The notes beneath the pieces are model-generated. The model was not told the origin of the DNA. It worked only from the letters and a program-made list of their open reading frames with translations, and ran no database searches. A program made the translations under genes and the position numbers. From contig CAVXYK010000011.1 of assembly GCA_963765875.1 (NCBI GenBank), positions 171,662 to 235,661 on the forward strand: a stretch of 64,000 nucleotides of DNA. The letters are read 5' to 3'. How positions within the stretch are numbered: position 1 is the first letter of the stretch; each line of letters begins with the position of its first letter. This DNA is from JAWKOK01 sp963765875 (GTDB lineage Bacteria > Chloroflexota > Anaerolineae > Caldilineales > Caldilineaceae). Shown here piece by piece: positions 53,803 to 63,279 of this stretch.

Positions 53803-56280
53803 ATGAACAAACTCAGCTTGAACGGCAGTTGGACATTATACCAGGAAGGCGACACAGCGCCGATACCAGCCTGGGTACCGGGCTGTGTCCATACCGATCT
53901 GCTTGATGCCGGGCGGATCGAAGATCCGTACTATCGAGACAATGAGCTCGACACGCTCTGGATCTGCGAGACCGACTGGGCATACAAGCGTACGTTCGAC
54001 GTGCCGGCTGCATTGCTGGAGCACGATCGCGTATTGTTGCGCTGCAACGGCCTCGACACGCTGGCAACTGTCACTGTCAACGGGACGATCGTAGGCAATA
54101 CGGCAAACATGTTCCGCACGTGGGAATTCGATGTCAAGGAGATCCTGATCGCGGGCGAAAACAGCATCGAAGTCGCCTTTGACGCGCCGTTACCCTATGT
54201 CCAAAAACGCAATGCCGAACGTTTCTTACCAGCGTGGGGCGTCGGTGACCACAAGCTTGACAGCGGCGGCTGGATCCGCAAGGAACCGTGCAACTTCGGC
54301 TGGGATTGGGGTCCGATGTTGACCACCAGCGGCATCTGGCGCGACATCGAGCTGGTCGGCTTCAGTACCGCACGGCTGTCTGACATCCATATTCGACAGG
54401 GCCATGATACCGCCGGCCACGTTGACCTGGCAGCGGACATCTCAGTAGAAAAGACCAACGAATCAGTCCTATCGGCCGAGGTAGTCGTCACATTACGCAG
54501 GGAAGTCATCGCTACCCAGACAGTAGAAATGAGTAGTGACGAAGTTGTGTCAGCATTGGTCATTGAGGAACCGCAACTTTGGTGGCCCAACGGCATGGGT
54601 GACCAGCCGCTCTATGACGTTGAGGTGACGCTGTCTAACGCAGACGGTGACGTCCTCGATACATGGACTCGCCGGATCGGTCTGCGCACGCTCGTCCTAG
54701 AGCGCAAGCCGGACGAATGGGGAGAGTCCTTCCACTTTGCTGTCAACGGACTGCCCTTCTTCGCCAAAGGCGCCAACTGGATTCCGGCCGACACCTTCGC
54801 CACTCGGTTGACTGAGGACGACTACGCCCGACTGATCGGCGATTCAGTTGCGGCCAACATGAACATGTTGCGCGTCTGGGGCGGCGGCTTCTACGAGAAC
54901 GATGTCTTCTACAATCTCTGTGACGAGCTAGGCATCTGCGTCTGGCAGGACTTCATGTTCGGCTGCGCCACCTACCCCGCTTTCGACGCGACGTATATGG
55001 CCAACGTTAAAGCCGAGGCCGAGGACAACGTGCGTCGCATTCGTCACCATGCTTGCCTTGCCCTCTGGTGTGGCAACAATGAGCTTGAGCAGGGCCTTGT
55101 CGGCGATGAATGGACTGAGACCACCATGAGTTGGGAAGATTACGACAAGCTCTACAACGTTCTGCTTCCCGAGGTGGTGGCCAGGCTCGATCCCCAGCGT
55201 GACTACTGGCCATGCAGCCCGCACACACCGGTCGGCGACCGTCGTGACTTCAACAATCCCGACTCGGGTGACGCCCATCTCTGGAGTGTCTGGCACGGCA
55301 AGGAGCCGTTCGAATGGTATCGTGGCTGTACACATCGCTTCAACAGCGAATTCGGCTTCCAGTCCTTCCCTGAACCGCAGACCGTCTACACCTATACGTC
55401 GCCTGAGGACCGCAACATCACAAGCTTCGTCATGGAGCATCACCAGCGCAGCGGCATCGGCAACTCCACCATCATTCACTACATGCTGGACTGGTTCAAG
55501 CTGCCCACTTCCTTCGATATGACACTCTGGCTGAGCCAGATTCTGCAGGGCATGGCCATCAAGTATGCAGTGGAACATTGGCGGCGGGGCATGCCACGGG
55601 GTATGGGGACGCTCTACTGGCAACTCAACGACTGCTGGCAGGTGGCATCCTGGTCGTCGATCGACTACTTCGGCAACTGGAAGGCCCTCCACTACATGGC
55701 CAGAGACTTCTTCGCTCCACTGTTGATCTCCGGCCTGGAGGACAGCGACCAGGAAACCGTAGAGATCCACGTCACCAGTGACTTGCTTGAGGTGACAGAG
55801 GGTGTGGCTGGGTGGACATTGACCGACACCGACGGCAACACCCTCGATCAGGGTTCGACCAAGGTTCATGCCGGTTCCCGCCAAAACACGCTTGTTGAGA
55901 CTCTAGACTTGAGCCATTGGATCGAGTCCAGAGATATACGCAATTTGCTGCTCTGGCTTGACTTGAGCGTCGACGGTCAGACAGTTTCCAGGAACTTCGT
56001 CAACTTCGCGAGACCCAAACACCTGAACCTCGTGGAGCCGGAAATTGAAGTCGAATTCGGTGAACCGGGCGGCGGATGTTACTCGGTATCGTTGACGACC
56101 GATGTCCCTGCCCTATGGACATGGCTCGAATTCAAAGGTGGGGCCAAGTTCTCCAACAACTTCGTGCACCTGCGACCGGGCGTCCGCGAGACGATCATTA
56201 TTGAGCCGAAGGAGGAGATGGACGTGTTCGACTTCAGCGAACGGTTGACAATTCGCTCGCTGGCCGATACGTATCGATAG
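53803..56280 (+). CDS. GH2 family beta-mannosidase
   Basis: The 825-residue protein has the beta-mannosidase GH2 layout. The sugar-binding-type N-terminal domain (LNGSWTLYQEGD, WAYKRTFDVPAALLEHDRV, WIRKEPCNFGWDWGPMLTTS) is followed by the immunoglobulin-like and TIM-barrel domains (FFAKGANWIPADTFATRLTE). The acid/base is E427 in LWCGNNELEQGL and the nucleophile E516 in FNSEFGFQSFPEPQTVYTYT. It has the WYRGCTHR and MGTLYWQLNDCWQVASWSS segments typical of mannosidases rather than beta-galactosidases. It removes non-reducing-end beta-mannose from mannan fragments. There is no signal peptide, so it is probably cytoplasmic. GAGGAG precedes the start. It is followed by a terminator. Confidence 0.93.
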   Translation: MNKLSLNGSWTLYQEGDTAPIPAWVPGCVHTDLLDAGRIEDPYYRDNELDTLWICETDWAYKRTFDVPAALLEHDRVLLRCNGLDTLATVTVNGTIVGNTANMFRTWEFDVKEILIAGENSIEVAFDAPLPYVQKRNAERFLPAWGVGDHKLDSGGWIRKEPCNFGWDWGPMLTTSGIWRDIELVGFSTARLSDIHIRQGHDTAGHVDLAADISVEKTNESVLSAEVVVTLRREVIATQTVEMSSDEVVSALVIEEPQLWWPNGMGDQPLYDVEVTLSNADGDVLDTWTRRIGLRTLVLERKPDEWGESFHFAVNGLPFFAKGANWIPADTFATRLTEDDYARLIGDSVAANMNMLRVWGGGFYENDVFYNLCDELGICVWQDFMFGCATYPAFDATYMANVKAEAEDNVRRIRHHACLALWCGNNELEQGLVGDEWTETTMSWEDYDKLYNVLLPEVVARLDPQRDYWPCSPHTPVGDRRDFNNPDSGDAHLWSVWHGKEPFEWYRGCTHRFNSEFGFQSFPEPQTVYTYTSPEDRNITSFVMEHHQRSGIGNSTIIHYMLDWFKLPTSFDMTLWLSQILQGMAIKYAVEHWRRGMPRGMGTLYWQLNDCWQVASWSSIDYFGNWKALHYMARDFFAPLLISGLEDSDQETVEIHVTSDLLEVTEGVAGWTLTDTDGNTLDQGSTKVHAGSRQNTLVETLDLSHWIESRDIRNLLLWLDLSVDGQTVSRNFVNFARPKHLNLVEPEIEVEFGEPGGGCYSVSLTTDVPALWTWLEFKGGAKFSNNFVHLRPGVRETIIIEPKEEMDVFDFSERLTIRSLADTYR

Positions 56281-56330
56281 GCAAACAACTCGATTGGCAA
56301 ACAAAATGGGGACAGCCGATCGTTTCCGAT

Positions 56331-56372
56331 AGACAAAAAAGCGGGCCGTGATTGCGGCCCGCTTTATTGTCT
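56331..56372 (+). terminator. terminator of the GH2 gene
   Basis: AAAGCGGGCCG (56338-56348) pairs with CGGCCCGCTTT (56355-56365), extended by AGACAA and TTGTCT outside. It lies 50 bases after the GH2 stop and probably works from both sides. Confidence 0.88.
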
Positions 56373-56393
56373 ATTGGTTAGAAAAATAGTTCC

Positions 56394-56527
56394 AGTAGAA
56401 GTCTGAAAGTCGTTACAGAAAGTGCCGGGGACTTCCCGATGCTGAAACCTCAAAATCGGGGGCAACTCACTCGCTTAGTTGCCTAAGTCTCCGGCACTTC
56501 TTCGCACTACCGACAGATGCTTACTTA
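56394..56527. repeat. 134-bp repeat, copy 2
   Basis: It matches 15060-15194 over the whole length with few changes, from AGTAGAAGTCT to CAGATGCTTACTTA. Its last three bases, read on the minus strand, form the TAA stop codon of the cytochrome c peroxidase gene. Confidence 0.85.
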
Positions 56528-58081
56528 ATCGCTCGATACCGCCAGGTAGGCATCCAGCTGCTGTCCGTCGGGATCCTGTTCGCCCTCCGCCGGCATCCAT
56601 GGAGCAAGGCAACCCTCGTCCGTGACGCAAGGATCAGTGAGCGCTTCCAGGAATGCCATCAGGTCAGCGATCTGGTCATCGGCTAAGACTACGTTCTCTA
56701 CCGTATCCAAACCCTGCCGGCGATTGTACTCAAGACGGGCCAGCGCCTTGCGGGTGTTGACCTTGGCATAGTCATCCACAACGTACTCGTCAATCTCGTC
56801 CCACGCATAGGCCTGAATGGCCTGGGCCGGGTTGAGGTTGTGGCGGACCATGGCTTCTAGCGAGCTATAGGCGCCGTCGTGGCCCCAGGGACCGGTCACA
56901 GTCACGTTGATCAATGACGGCGTGCGGAAAGCATAGAGATCCTTGAGCTGACGGGTCTCGCGGAAGCGGCCAAAGTCGTCGGTTCGGGTCAGCCCATCGC
57001 CCTTGCCGCGCCCGATCTGGGGAACGGCCAGCACATGGAAGTCCTCATCGGTGAAGAAATCGCCGCTATGGCAGCTGGCGCAATCGGCTCCGCCTTGCTC
57101 CGTCGACGAGTAGAAGAGCAGTGCCCCACGCTTGGCAGACTCGCTAATGGCCGCATCGTCGCCCTGGACAAAGGCCTTCCAAGGCGTATCGACAAAGGTC
57201 TGCGACCGTTCATACTCGCCAATGGCCTGAGCAATCCGCTGCTCGGTCACCAGTTCCTTGATATCGTCTGCAGGCCCGTAGACGGATTCAAACTCGGCCA
57301 ACCAATTGTTGAAGGCCAACTCACCCTCGCCGTTGCCATAGTTGCCCAAACGGGCCGCCAGATGATCACGGCAGTCCTGGTTGGTCTCATGTGCTGCAAA
57401 GTCGAATCCACGCATCTCTTCAGGGGAGGTCGTCGGGAAACGACTCTGCGCCCAGGTCAAGTTCTCTCCAGCCATCGGATCCGCTTGGCCCAACGGGACA
57501 TCGGGTGTGCGAATGCCTGTTCCGTCCGCGCCGTTGTAGCCCGCGGTCTTGCCGAGGCTCTCGATACGACCATCATGAAAGATAAACTTGTCCCACAGTG
57601 CCATATTAAATGTTGTCGGAGCGTTACGCGGCACCGTAAACTCGCCCTCGTGATGGGTGCGGCCCGGCCCAAGCAGGTGTGGATCATCTGCACCTACGCC
57701 GATGGAGAGCGGCAGATCATCACCGCCGCCCAAAGTGGGTAGATGGCAGCTTGCACAGGCCGAGTCCATGTCACCACCCAACGCCTGGGTGAAGAAAAGG
57801 CGCTTTCCCAATTGAGCGATCGGTTCATCGATGCTGGGGATTTCACGTCCAGCGGACGGATCGCCCGTCAGGCCCAGTTCGGCGATGATGGCGCGCAACT
57901 GAGGATCCAGCGGGCTATCCTCAGACGGCTGCGTGGCCTCCTGCTCAATCGGCGCTTGCGAAGTCGTAACCATCGCCGGATCAGCCTGGATCTGGCTGAC
58001 TACCAGCAAGATAATCGCAGCCATCAACAGCCCTGCTATGACCGATAAGGTGAGGTTTCGTAGTGATGTAATGCGGCTCAT
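56525..58081 (-). CDS. di-haem cytochrome c peroxidase family protein (MauG/CcpA-like)
   Basis: The protein starts with a membrane anchor or signal segment (LSVIAGLLMAAIILLVVSQI). The first haem motif is CASCH at C109-H113 in DMDSACASCHLPTLGGGDDL, and the second CASCH is in GGADCASCHSGDFFTDEDF. Other family text includes LGKRLFFTQALGGDM, RNAPTTFNMALWDKFIFHDG and FRTPSLINVTVTGPWGHDGA. These enzymes reduce peroxide or oxidise a protein side chain with electrons from a cytochrome; the cytochrome c lipoprotein at 49.2 kb is a possible partner. The start ATG at 58081 has GAGG upstream; the longer open frame is rejected. The 518-residue length is larger than classical CcpA because of added loops. 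The stop codon lies inside a repeat. Confidence 0.9.
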   Translation of the reverse strand: MSRITSLRNLTLSVIAGLLMAAIILLVVSQIQADPAMVTTSQAPIEQEATQPSEDSPLDPQLRAIIAELGLTGDPSAGREIPSIDEPIAQLGKRLFFTQALGGDMDSACASCHLPTLGGGDDLPLSIGVGADDPHLLGPGRTHHEGEFTVPRNAPTTFNMALWDKFIFHDGRIESLGKTAGYNGADGTGIRTPDVPLGQADPMAGENLTWAQSRFPTTSPEEMRGFDFAAHETNQDCRDHLAARLGNYGNGEGELAFNNWLAEFESVYGPADDIKELVTEQRIAQAIGEYERSQTFVDTPWKAFVQGDDAAISESAKRGALLFYSSTEQGGADCASCHSGDFFTDEDFHVLAVPQIGRGKGDGLTRTDDFGRFRETRQLKDLYAFRTPSLINVTVTGPWGHDGAYSSLEAMVRHNLNPAQAIQAYAWDEIDEYVVDDYAKVNTRKALARLEYNRRQGLDTVENVVLADDQIADLMAFLEALTDPCVTDEGCLAPWMPAEGEQDPDGQQLDAYLAVSSD

Positions 58082-58467
58082 GTTGTATACCTCAACAAAT
58101 GAAAAAACTGCACCGAAGTTACCGAATCGCTCCAACACCAGCGGGTCATCGATAATCAAGAATCAAAAACAGCGGTACGATGGCAACAGGGTAGCGATAG
58201 GATTAAGTGTGGCTCTACTAAAGATAGACGTTCAATCTGCGCCAGAGTTACGCTGAATCGCAACGAATTGTACTGAAGAGTATACTCGAAACAGCGTTTC
58301 AAAAGCGTTTCTTGACCGTTTCTCCATCGTAGATGGGACGGCAATCGCCATTGACGATTGTCCGATCTATCTAACAGTATAATACAGTTTCGCCCTAGGG
58401 ACATAAGACGGCTTTTTCTCGGCTTCTTTTGGCAATCCCCAAAGCCGTGAGATAAACTGTATGGGTT
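58082..58467. other. divergent intergenic region
   Basis: The 386-base gap separates the peroxidase gene and the first glycosyltransferase gene. A consensus -10-like TATAAT lies at 58378-58383, 85 bases before the glycosyltransferase start. A TTGACG at 58351-58356 is too far upstream (21 bases) to be a convincing -35. No gene is seen. Confidence 0.45.
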
Positions 58468-60533
58468 ATGCATACCACAGGGATAGTGCGCAACTGGCCT
58501 AGAATTGTCCTGATCCTTTTGTTCGGGGCCGGCTTTGCCTTGCGCCTGCATGAACTGACGCTTCAAGACATCTGGTGGGATGAAGCACGCAATATCGACG
58601 TAGCATTACGTCCCTTCATTCAGGTTGCTACCGCACCCGAACTCGACATTCACCCGCCGATCTATTTCTGGCTCTTGCATCTTTGGAGTCAGATCTCCGA
58701 TCTCCAAATCGGCGATGGCCCCGTCAAAGTAGCGTACAGTGCACGCTTCCTTAGCGTTGCAGCCGGGCTTGTCAGCATCGGACTTGTCTATCAATTGACG
58801 CGACTGGCGATCAGAAAAGAAGAAAGCAAGGGGAACAGGCCCGTCGCCGGACTGTGCGCAGCCGCCCTGGCAACCTGTTCGCCCCTATGGCTGGCAGAAA
58901 GCCAGGAAACCCGTATGTACACCGTCAGTTTCGCCCTGCTCCTGGCCGCCGCCATCGCCTTCCTCAAAATGGTCGACCTTGAAGGGCGCAAGAGCTCAGG
59001 CCGGCTCGAGTAACAATTCACAATTGACAAGTCACCATTCACCATTATCCACCTATCGCTACCACATTCTATTCGTGCTCTTCTCCGCACTCGCGCTCCT
59101 CACCCACTACAACGTAGTATTCATTCTCGTCGCCTGGTATCTTTGGTGGGTTGTCTGGGCGCTGATGCGAGCGGACCGTTGGCGAAGATTGGCCACCCTT
59201 TTGATCTGTGGCATGAGCATGACTGTGCTGGTGCTGCCCGTCACGCCAATTGCACTGCGCCAGATTCCCGGCTATGAGAATCCGAATCTGGCCGTGCCTG
59301 GCATGGCTGACTATCTCAGCCAGAATTGGCAAGCATACCTCGGCGGCTACGCCTTTGACAGTCAACTGCTCTTCGGTGCAGCGACGCCCTGGCTCTGGGC
59401 TACACTGGCCATGATGATCGGCGGCCTGATCCTTGCCTGGCGCGCCCGCCAGACGGTCCATCTGGCATTTCTGCTCACATGGCTCGTCGGTGGCCTTGCC
59501 CTCTACTATGTTGCCGTCATCGATCGGGGCGCCTTCAACGTACGCTACAGCAGTTTCGTCACGCCTGCGCTCTACGCCTTGCTCGGCATCTCTCTGGCAG
59601 GGCTGGGCCGGCTCTGGAAACCGCTGTCAATTGTCGGGTTGTTGCTAATCTTAGTGGGTTTCGCACCGGCAGTACAGGCCGATCTCTACAATGCCGATGC
59701 AGCGAGAGAGGACATTGAAGGACTCACCGAGTGGCTTCGCCAGAACGCCGGCCCCAACGACCTGATCCTTGTCGACCAGAAATACCCTTTCGGATTCTAC
59801 TACCAGCGCTATGCCATCGACACCGCTTTGCGCCCACCGGCGATGAACCGGCTCCAGCGCGCTATCTCTTCGTCGACATCAACACCATCGATCAGCGCCT
59901 CAACGACTGGGCAGGCGACACCGAGCATGTTTTCTGGGTGCAATGGTACGAAAGCGACACGGATCCACGCCGTGCAGTCAAGTTCCTGTTGGACAAGGAA
60001 GGGGAACGTGCAGGCGAACAGTGGTTTCGCGGCTATACTGTCGACTGGTGGAACCTATCGCCGCCCGATCAGTTCGAATTGGCACAGACATTCGAGCCGC
60101 TAGATGTAAGATGGCCGCCTGCGGCTCGTGCCATCGAGATTGCCATGCCGGAGCGACCAATTGCGCCCGGCGAGACAGCATTCTTCGTGATCCGCTGGCA
60201 ACGCGACGGCGACGAAGCCTACGACCGCCCACTGAAGGCACGGCTCGCACTCTATGATCAAGCAGATCGGCGCGTGGCCCAGAGCGATGAGCGCATCCTC
60301 AACGATCGCCATCTCATGCCGGGTGAATGGCGTCTGAGGAGCAACCGCTCAATGTGTACAAACTGGCAACCGATGACGATATCGAGCCGGGAACCTATTC
60401 GGTGCGCCTGCTCGTCTATGACGCCGACACGCTTGAACCGATCAGCTTCGTAGACGAGGCCGGCAACCCGGCGGGCGTTGAAGTGACACTGGCAGAACAG
60501 ATCATCGAACCCGATTCAACAAGTATAGAGTAG
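58468..60533 (+). pseudogene. GT-C membrane glycosyltransferase, three frameshifts (1)
   Basis: The product resembles GT39-type dolichyl-phosphate-mannose-protein mannosyltransferases that use polyprenyl-phosphate sugars. It starts MHTTGIVRNWPRIVLILLFG, has the acidic first loop LTLQDIWWDEARNIDVALRP and IHPPIYFWLLHLWSQI, and then many membrane helices. Frame changes occur near 58985, 59850 and 60330. At the first, the coding sequence runs into a stretch of intergenic-repeat-like text (CAATTCACAATTGACAAGTC) before FVLFSALALLTHYNVVFILV resumes. The C-terminal part (TYSVRLLVYDADTLEPISF) is a soluble domain. The restored length is about 687 residues. Two further relatives follow immediately, so this is a glycosyltransferase cluster. 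Confidence 0.78.
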
Positions 60534-60539
60534 CATTTG

Positions 60540-63024
60540 ATGACCAAATTTCGACTGTACGGCCTTTCAATTCTTATCGCCTTTCTGGTCTCCATCTACG
60601 TTATGACCAGTGCAGGCAAATTCCATATCATCGATGAGGTGAGCCTCTTTGCGGTCACCGAATCGCTGGCCTTGCGCGGCGAGGTCGACACCAATGCCAT
60701 TGCCTGGACCCAGTGGGTCAACAGCCCCGGCGAGGTGTTGGGTGCGTTCGGCGAAGATGGCCAGGTCTACAGCAAGAAGGGCCCTGCACCGGCCTTTGCC
60801 GCCGTGCCCTGGTATCTGACGCTGAGAGCATTTGGCCTGCTTGACTTCACTACCGGCCTGTTGCAGAGCACGCTGCTCTGGAACGGTATCGTCACAGCGC
60901 TCACAGCAGCACTGCTCTGGCTGACCGCGGTTCGACTCGGCTACAACGACCGCACCGGCGCGGCCCTGGGTCTGCTTTTCGGGTTGACGACCATCGCCTG
61001 GCCCTATGCAAACCACTTCTTCGGCGAACCACTAAGCGCCTTCAGTCTGCTGCTGGCCTTCTACGGCATTCTGTCGTGGCTGCGCACCCAACGCGCCGGC
61101 TGGATGGTTTTGGCCGGCATCGGCGCGGCCATGGCCATCGCGACCGTAACCGCACACGCCCTACTCATCGGCGTCCTCGGCCTCTACGCCCTGGCCGGCT
61201 GGTGGTTCTCCAACAACCATGCTACGACAGGAGACGAATCGCCACCGCCGATGGCGACACGAAGCACGCAGTACGCAGCACACAGCAGCTGCTGATCGGC
61301 CTCATCGCTTTCGCCATACCACTCCTGATCGGCGGCGGGCTCCTGCTCGGGTACAACCAGGTCCGCTTCGGCAACGCCTTCGACACTGGCTATCATTTTG
61401 ACAGCGGCGAAGGGTTCACCACGCCCATCGGCCAGGGATTCTGGGGCCTGATCTTCAGCCCATATCGGGGCGTCTTCTGGCACACGCCCCTCTTTTTCGC
61501 CACGATCTTTGCGTTCGTGCCCTTCTTTCGCCGCCATCGCCTGGAGACCCTGATCATTGGGACGCTCAGCCTGGTGCTGATCGGCCTCTACAGCATGTGG
61601 TGGATGTGGTGGGGCGGCTTTGCGTGGGGACCGCGCTTTCTTGTGCCGCTGACTCCCTTCTGGGTACTGCCGCTGGGGCCATGGGTCGAAAAAGCCATCA
61701 CCGTTCCCCCGTCCACAACGCCGCATCGAAAACTCTCAGTTGCGATCTCCACCTGGATACGCTCGCTGGGGGCAAGCGGAATCGCCCTGGGCCTGCTGGC
61801 GCTGACTTCGCTGATCGTGCAGATCAGTGCCGTGACCATAAATTATGTCAACTACGAGATTGAGCTGCGCGGCATCTTCCCCACCGACTGGGCCGATCCA
61901 CTGGCCTTCGGCCCGCCTGCCCAATCAATCATGGATATGCAGCACAGTCCGGTGTTCGGTCAGTTCAAGCTCATGCTCGACAGTTTCGTCATCAACACAG
62001 ATCTGGCCTGGCTGTGGGCTTCGGGCAACGTACAGTGGTTGGTGGTGCTGGTGGGCGGTGCGGTACTGCTGACTTTGACTGCGGCCCTGGTCGCCTGGTG
62101 GCTGGCCGCCGGTCCCCGGGCACGGACATCGCGTCCCCGGCTGGCCGGTGCGATTGCTAGTCCTGATCCTGCCCCTGATTCTCATCGCGGTTTGGAGCGG
62201 CGAAGTGACGCGCAATCCTCACTACGGCGATCCTGGGCAGGGGTATCGAGCGGTTCTTGAGGAGATTTGCACCATTGCCACCGAGAATGACGCCGTCATC
62301 GCGATTGCGCCCTATGCATATCACGTCCCCATGAACTGGATGGCGACCTACTGCGATCTTGGGCTGCCCATCTACGGCTATGCCAAGAACAGTTTTGATC
62401 AACCTGAGGCGCAGCAGGTGTTGAACGAGGTTGAACTGGAGAGCGATCGCATCTGGTTTGTGACTGCGGGCCTGCCGGTCAGTGACCCGGAGAACACCAT
62501 CGAGCGTTGGCTGGCTGAGACAGCCTACAAAGCTGACGACGATTGGCATGGAGACTATCGACTGGTCCGCTATGGGACCCCGCAATCGCTCGAAGACGAG
62601 CAGGCCATCGCACTCAACCTGCCGATGCGCGGGGCCAGAGGGATGACAGTGACGGTGCTAAACACAAGATCGCCCGACATGGTGGTCGCCGGCGAGATCA
62701 TGCCCGTGGACATCTTTTATGAACTGGCCACCGAGATCAATGTCGACTTGCGTTGGTTTGTGCAGCTCATTTCGCCCGAGGGCTACGTAACGGCACAGCT
62801 GGACACCGGCCCCAGTGACGGCTATGCCCAATTCACCGGGCTTGAAGTCGGCAGTGAGCAGTGGAGCGAGCCGGTCTTGAGATTCCCGCCAATGCCAAGG
62901 ATGGCGTCTACCAGCTCATCGCCGGCCTGTATGATCCAAATGCCGAAGGCGCACCCCGTTCATTGCCCCCGACGGCAGTGATTTTGTGGAACTGGGTAAA
63001 GTGACTGTTGAAGCCCAAGAGTGA
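60540..63024 (+). pseudogene. GT-C membrane glycosyltransferase, four frameshifts (2)
   Basis: It begins MTKFRLYGLSILIAFLVSIY with HIIDEVSLFAVTESLALRGE, a typical acidic loop, and has about ten hydrophobic segments. Text such as PYRGVFWHTPLFFATIFAFV, FAWGPRFLVPLTPFWVLPLG and NPHYGDPGQGYRAVLEEICT is family-like. Frames change near 61285, 62145, 62895 and 62970. At the first, GAAGCACGCAGTACGCAGCA is repeat-like text inside the gene. The last pieces read NAKDGVYQLIAGLYDPNAEG and APDGSDFVELGKVTVEAQE, then TGA at 63022-63024. The restored length is about 825 residues. The gap to the previous gene is six bases, so they form one unit. The sugar transferred is unknown. Confidence 0.78.
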
Positions 63025-63039
63025 AAATTCAGCCACAGA

Positions 63040-63172
63040 TGACGCTACTGCAATAAGCCTTTTCTTGACACGAATGGCCACGAATTTTCACGAATTTCGT
63101 CGTCGCCCCAGAGAGAAAATTCGTGACAATTTGTGTAAATTCGTGTCTGGATCCCTTTTTGCAGTAGCGTCA
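63040..63172. repeat. MITE-like element, copy 3, class C interior
   Basis: TGACGCTACTGCAATAAG (63040-63057) matches the complement of 63155-63172 at 17 of 18 positions. The interior contains CACGAATGGCCACGAATTTT-type text, different from the other two copies. It lies between two glycosyltransferase genes. Class B-like text follows to about 63245. Confidence 0.85.
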
Positions 63173-63279
63173 CATATGGACACAGATGAAGGGCGTGATA
63201 TTCACAGATTTCGAAATGTCGCCATCAGTGTTCATCTATGGCTATGCTAAAACCCACCTGACACGGCAACCGTTGGCAA

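Noticed and set aside
54928..55884. Minus-strand open frame of 318 codons
   Set aside because: It is antisense to the GH2 catalytic domain, where both catalytic glutamates are visible in the plus frame.
58351..58383. TTGACG and TATAAT as one promoter before the first glycosyltransferase
   Set aside because: The spacing of 21 bases is too long; only the -10-like part is mentioned as possible.
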